Of a DNA stretch of 64,000 bases, positions 60,858-64,000 are shown piece by piece. Location: IMG/VR virus record IMGVR_UViG_3300027736_000027, positions 46,951-110,950 of that record. One strand, given 5' to 3'. Position numbers and translations under genes: made by a program. The number at the start of each line of letters is the position of its first letter. The stretch's first letter is position 1. Below the pieces are notes generated by a model. That model worked only from the letters and a program-made list of their open reading frames with translations, was not told where the DNA came from and did not search any database. This DNA comes from a virus.

Positions 60858-60905
60858 CTAGGTAAAGGTTTTTTCTTCTGATATTATTTATCAGCAAAAA
60901 CCTAG
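60858..60905 (-). other. Inverted repeat containing the late motif
   Basis: CTAGG (60858-60862) and CCTAG (60901-60905), AGGTTTTT and AAAAACCT, and an inner 6-bp stem CTGATA/TATCAG with a 5-nt loop. Looks like the terminator of the upstream glycosyltransferase gene overlapping the promoter of the fibre gene. Confidence 0.5.
60883..60891 (-). promoter_or_regulatory. Late promoter-like motif ATAAATAAT
   Basis: Minus strand, 25 bp upstream of the ATG at 60857, in the loop region of the inverted repeat. Confidence 0.55.
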
Positions 60906-60913
60906 ATAATAAA

Positions 60914-61870
60914 TTAGGACCTCATTTCTTTTGCATAAATAATTGCATCTACGTATTTAGCAGATGCAGTATCCTGATCTATATTGGAAAAATCAAATTC
61001 AAATGGATTTCTATTAATAAATTCGCCTTTATAAAAAACCTTGCCTTCTTGATTTGAGGTAATTCCAGCATTGTGCATTATATTATTATTTAAATATTCA
61101 GCTAAATTAGAACTACCCCAACTAAATGAAAGGCCTGGCTCAATTACAGTTTGTGCACCTAATTTCCAAGCTCCCCAAAGAACTGCCCACATATCAGCAC
61201 ACCATTTTTGAACTGGATTATACACCTGTAATTCTTCTGGAGTTAAGGTAGTTCTTTCTAAATTTTCTCGATCTACCATATATTTGTAAAGAGCTAGTGA
61301 ATCATCTTTTACACCTTTCCAATAATTAGCGGTTACACCTTTCATTAAATATTGGGCTCCACCTGAATTTTTTTGATTTTGATCAACCACCTCTGGTAAA
61401 ATTCCAACAATATTACACATATCAACAAATAGATCATTTGATTTTGATCTAATATATTCAGCACCAATATACGAAATTGTATCACTTAAATACCAATAAA
61501 GATCCCCGTGCATTTCATCAAAATTTGGTAATTCTCTAAAAATAATATCTGAATCATGATATAAAATAGTTTCACCTCTAAGTTCTGGATACTTAATAAA
61601 ATGCTGTTCAATAATATCAGGTCTTAGAATTGGAATATATCCAAAATTATCAATAGGGGTTTTTTTATAGCTAAAAAATCTAACATATGGATACTTTGCG
61701 CTTAATGATAATAGTTCTACGGAAGGTTCATTATCATAGGCCCATAGAATTTCAATCCAATTTGGATTAATTCCGTGTTTAATAAAATTATGAATCATTA
61801 CCTCAACTTGCCAATGAAAATACGGCACATCTGGTTGAGCTGATAAAAATATGATTTTCTTTGTTAACAT
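60914..61870 (-). CDS. GT-A glycosyltransferase, resembling peptidyl Ser/Hyp O-glycosyltransferases
   Basis: 318 aa. PYFHWQVEV at 16-24 recalls the PYFxWQ segment of plant peptidyl-serine galactosyltransferase and hydroxyproline arabinosyltransferase proteins. The metal-binding DxD is LYHDSDIIF (Asp106, Asp108). Further conserved-looking parts: NFGYIPILRPDIIEQHF, QNQKNSGGAQYLMKG (possible acceptor/donor loop), and a tryptophan-rich WCADMWAVLWGAW. It lies between the mucin-like gene and the Gly-X-Y fibre gene and could start O-glycosylation on their Ser/Thr. GT-A call is firm; the peptidyl-transferase link is a pattern-based inference. A TAGTATAAT box is 5 bp from the ATG. Confidence 0.7.
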   Translation of the reverse strand: MLTKKIIFLSAQPDVPYFHWQVEVMIHNFIKHGINPNWIEILWAYDNEPSVELLSLSAKYPYVRFFSYKKTPIDNFGYIPILRPDIIEQHFIKYPELRGETILYHDSDIIFRELPNFDEMHGDLYWYLSDTISYIGAEYIRSKSNDLFVDMCNIVGILPEVVDQNQKNSGGAQYLMKGVTANYWKGVKDDSLALYKYMVDRENLERTTLTPEELQVYNPVQKWCADMWAVLWGAWKLGAQTVIEPGLSFSWGSSNLAEYLNNNIMHNAGITSNQEGKVFYKGEFINRNPFEFDFSNIDQDTASAKYVDAIIYAKEMRS

Positions 61871-61875
61871 ACTAA

Positions 61876-61884
61876 ATTATACTA
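61876..61884 (-). promoter_or_regulatory. TAGTATAAT promoter-like box
   Basis: Minus-strand TAGTATAAT, five bases (TTAGT), then the ATG at 61870: same leaderless spacing as uvsE and ligase. Confidence 0.6.
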
Positions 61885-61916
61885 AAAAATTAGTTATGGA
61901 TTTAGTTAAGTGTGTG

Positions 61917-64000
61917 CTATGCACAAGAACCGGTAGTGGTAAACATAGTACCATCCCAAGTATACCAATTTACCCCGCTTCCTCCATCTAAATTACCATA
62001 AACGCCAGCCGTCGCTAGGGTTGTTAATGCAGTATCTGAGTAAATAGAAGCACCATTAGCATACGCAGAGGCTAGTGTTGAATCAGTTGCAGTATAGACC
62101 GTAAATGCGGCATTTGCATTGGCTGAACAGAACTTAGGATAATTAGCGTTGGAATATCCGGTTAGTGTTTGGTATGCAGGCGGAGCCGCTGTTGTTGTAC
62201 TCGTAGTGCTGGTTGGGCCAGCAGTTGTGGTACTTGTTGTACTCGTTGGCGCAGCTGTGGTTGTACTCGTAGTACTCGTTGAGGTACTGGTAGTAGTCGG
62301 TGCAGCAGTTGTTGTACTTGTACTGGTTGGAGCAGCAGTTGTTGTACTTGTAGTAGTTGAACCGCCTGCACAAGTACCAGTAGTGGTAAATGTATTACCG
62401 TCCCAAGTATACCAAATGGTTCCGCCACCTCCATCTGAATTACCATAAATGGCAGCAGCAGCTAGGCTACTTAATGCAGTGTCTGAGAAAATCTGAGCAC
62501 CATTAGCATACGCAGAGGCTAGGGTTGAGTCAGTTGCAGTATAGACAGTAAATGCTGCATTTGCATTAGCTGCACAGAATTTAGTTGAATTACTATTAGA
62601 ATAGCCGGTTAGTGTTTGGAATGATGGAGCAACCGTGGTCGTACTAGTAGTACTAGTTGAGGTACTTGTTGTACTGGTTGGAGCAGCAGTTGTTGTACTG
62701 GTAGTACTGGTTGATGTACTCGTAGTAGTTGGGGCTGCAGTAGTTGTACTGGTAGTACTAGTTGATGTGCTTGTAGTAGTCGGTGCAGCTGTTGTTGTAC
62801 TTGTAGTACTGGTTGATGTACTGGTAGTAGTTGGGGCTGCAGTAGTTGTACTGGTAGTACTAGTTGAGGTACTGGTAGTACTCGTTGATGTACTGGTAGT
62901 ACTAGTTGAGGTACTGGTAGTACTCGTTGATGTACTGGTAGTACTGGTTGAGGTTGTTACTCGAATTACTGGTATATTAATAGTACAAGTAGGTGAAATA
63001 AATTTATAAGTTCCATATGAACTATTAATTGCTCCCAAATAGTAATTTTTTCTATCAAATACCCATGGTGTTTTAATTCCTGCACCTAAATAGTATTGAA
63101 TTCCACTGTCTAATTCAGTAAACATAACTGAATATGGGCCGATTGGCGAGCCTATAAAAGTTATAGTGGTTGGATTATTAAATGGATTAGGGGTTGCAGT
63201 TAATGAGTTTGCGCATGACGCTGTTGTTGTAGATGTGGTAGAGGTAGATGTAATTCCACCAGCATAGGCTTGAGTAGTTGTCGTGGTTGTATTAAGCTCA
63301 GGTACCGGTACGGAAATTGTATACGAACAGTTTGATGAATTTGTAAATACATATGTTCCAACAGTAGATGGAATACCTGAATAGTTTGGATTAGATAAGT
63401 TAAAATTCCAACCTAAGCTAATCATTGATCCAATTATTCCGGTTAAGTCGTGTACTCCTCCTAATGAATCGGTAAATACGACATTAAATGGCCCAGCTGG
63501 AGTTCCATAAAAAGTAATTTGAGTTGGTGCTAATACACTAGGTATTAAATAATTTATTAAATTAGGCGCACATGTAGTAGTTGTAGTTAAGTTAAGCGTA
63601 GTTGTTGTACTTGTTGAACTAGTCGTAGTTGTGATACTCTGGCCTTGAATTAAATAAAATGGACTAAATGAATCTACCTGTGCATAAATTAATCGGCTTG
63701 CATAGTTTGGAATATATAAATCTCCTGCAATATCTCCAACCTTAACGGTTTCATCAACTAGAACTGAATCAACCTCATGAAATATTTTAATTAAATTAAA
63801 CTCGGCTTCACTTAGTGATTGAGGTACTTTAAATTTAACAATTGCTCCAGTTGGATAGATTCCAGTTGGATCGGATATTGTATATGATAATATTGTATTA
63901 CTTAATGAATAACCGGTAGGTAAAGTGGCAGAGCCGGCGGTTAAATTAGGTATTTTACAAATAGTAATTGGGCCAGGCTCAGTTGGGGTTCCAATTATTT
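61917..64000 (-). CDS. Mucin-like Thr/Ser repeat protein, partial (start outside window)
   Basis: The frame is open to the right window edge; an internal ATG at 63425 is not a convincing start because protein-like sequence continues upstream (PFNVVFTDSLGG). At least 693 aa are visible. Three regions of Thr/Ser (STTSTSTSTTS, TTTAAPTTT) separate globular modules: two related ~85-aa C-terminal modules (YSNANYPKFCSANANAAFTV, then YTATDSTLASAYANGA; WYTWDGTMFTTTGSC) and an upstream series of modules with GPYSVMFTELDSG, GPFNVVFTDSLGG. Such Thr/Ser-rich tethers are typical O-glycosylation targets. It lies just upstream of the glycosyltransferase gene. Likely a virion surface or adhesin protein. Confidence 0.8.
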   Translation of the reverse strand, partial: IIGTPTEPGPITICKIPNLTAGSATLPTGYSLSNTILSYTISDPTGIYPTGAIVKFKVPQSLSEAEFNLIKIFHEVDSVLVDETVKVGDIAGDLYIPNYASRLIYAQVDSFSPFYLIQGQSITTTTSSTSTTTTLNLTTTTTCAPNLINYLIPSVLAPTQITFYGTPAGPFNVVFTDSLGGVHDLTGIIGSMISLGWNFNLSNPNYSGIPSTVGTYVFTNSSNCSYTISVPVPELNTTTTTTQAYAGGITSTSTTSTTTASCANSLTATPNPFNNPTTITFIGSPIGPYSVMFTELDSGIQYYLGAGIKTPWVFDRKNYYLGAINSSYGTYKFISPTCTINIPVIRVTTSTSTTSTSTSTTSTSTSTTSTSTSTTSTSTSTTSTTTAAPTTTSTSTSTTSTTTAAPTTTSTSTSTTSTTTAAPTTTSTSTSTTSTTTAAPTSTTSTSTSTTSTTTVAPSFQTLTGYSNSNSTKFCAANANAAFTVYTATDSTLASAYANGAQIFSDTALSSLAAAAIYGNSDGGGGTIWYTWDGNTFTTTGTCAGGSTTTSTTTAAPTSTSTTTAAPTTTSTSTSTTSTTTAAPTSTTSTTTAGPTSTTSTTTAAPPAYQTLTGYSNANYPKFCSANANAAFTVYTATDSTLASAYANGASIYSDTALTTLATAGVYGNLDGGSGVNWYTWDGTMFTTTGSCA
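62180..62360 (-). repeat. Thr/Ser-Ala-Pro linker repeat
   Basis: Imperfect short repeats (GTTGTACTGG/GTAGT-type on the plus strand) encoding STTTSTSTT and TTTAAPT units between the two C-terminal modules. Confidence 0.75.
62635..62955 (-). repeat. Longer Thr/Ser linker repeat
   Basis: Encodes about 105 residues of TSTSTTSTTTAAPTT-type repeats; several units (GTACTGGTAGTACT, GTTGATGTACTGGTAGTA) recur almost exactly at DNA level. Confidence 0.8.

Noticed and set aside
61917-63425. Taking the ATG at 63425 as the start of the mucin-like gene
   Set aside because: Protein-like sequence related to the downstream modules continues in frame to the window edge, so the gene is truncated by the window.
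1-64000. tRNA genes, insertion sequences, integrase or attachment sites
   Set aside because: I looked for T-loop motifs followed by acceptor pairing, transposase or integrase motifs and flanking repeats and found none convincing other than the tmRNA; the region looks like a lytic phage genome.

Overview
The window looks like 64 kb of a large, T4-type contractile-tailed phage (a 'jumbo-like' myovirus), probably infecting a Bacteroidetes host. Phage assignment rests on a gp17-like large terminase with its upstream partner, a gp6-like baseplate wedge protein, a gp26-like (T4_baseplate family) protein, gp15- and tail-tube-like proteins, PhoH, a small sigma factor, fibre genes and lysis genes. Host assignment is inferred: almost no gene has a Shine-Dalgarno sequence (starts are preceded by A/T-rich DNA, as in Bacteroidetes), and two small proteins resemble the mainly Bacteroidetes families DUF3127 and DUF4494. 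Major capsid protein, portal, prohead protease and replisome are not in the window, so it is a fragment of a bigger genome.

Layout. 1-16.1 kb: mixed-strand accessory region with nucleic-acid enzymes (RecB-like nuclease, Fpg glycosylase, UvsE, DEDDh exonuclease, SSB-like protein, guanylate kinase, ATP-dependent ligase) interleaved with proteins that begin with a T4-like capsid-targeting peptide (lysin, nucleotidyltransferase, two large unknown proteins, ATP-grasp enzyme). 16.1-22.8 kb: Nudix hydrolase, a 781-aa membrane-rich protein, a glycosyltransferase-like protein and an FkbM methyltransferase. 22.8-42.8 kb: virion morphogenesis (baseplate, terminase, tail proteins), PhoH, the sigma factor, a tmRNA at 39505-39886 and a spanin-like pair. 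42.8-64 kb: a GT4-heptosyltransferase fusion, a glycine-rich adhesin-like protein, a 3,852-aa Ser/Thr-rich Gly-X-Y protein, a second Gly-X-Y fibre, a DxD glycosyltransferase and a mucin-like Thr/Ser repeat protein that runs off the right end.

How it may work together. Two promoter-like motifs partition the genes. ATAAATAAC/T lies about 17-28 bp upstream of most late, structural or head-packaged units, like the T4 late promoter TATAAATA; the sigma factor at 33066-33692 is a candidate reader. TAGTATAAT lies only 5-6 bp upstream of the ATG of uvsE, ligase and two glycosyltransferases, which suggests leaderless transcripts.

The strongest candidates for an undescribed system are (1) a phage-encoded protein O-glycosylation pathway acting on enormous Ser/Thr-rich fibres and (2) a set of six to ten enzymes and toxin-like proteins that carry a cleavable capsid-targeting peptide, hence are probably packed into the head and delivered with the DNA. 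A phage tmRNA and a probable -1 frameshift (or homopolymer error) at nine A residues are also notable.
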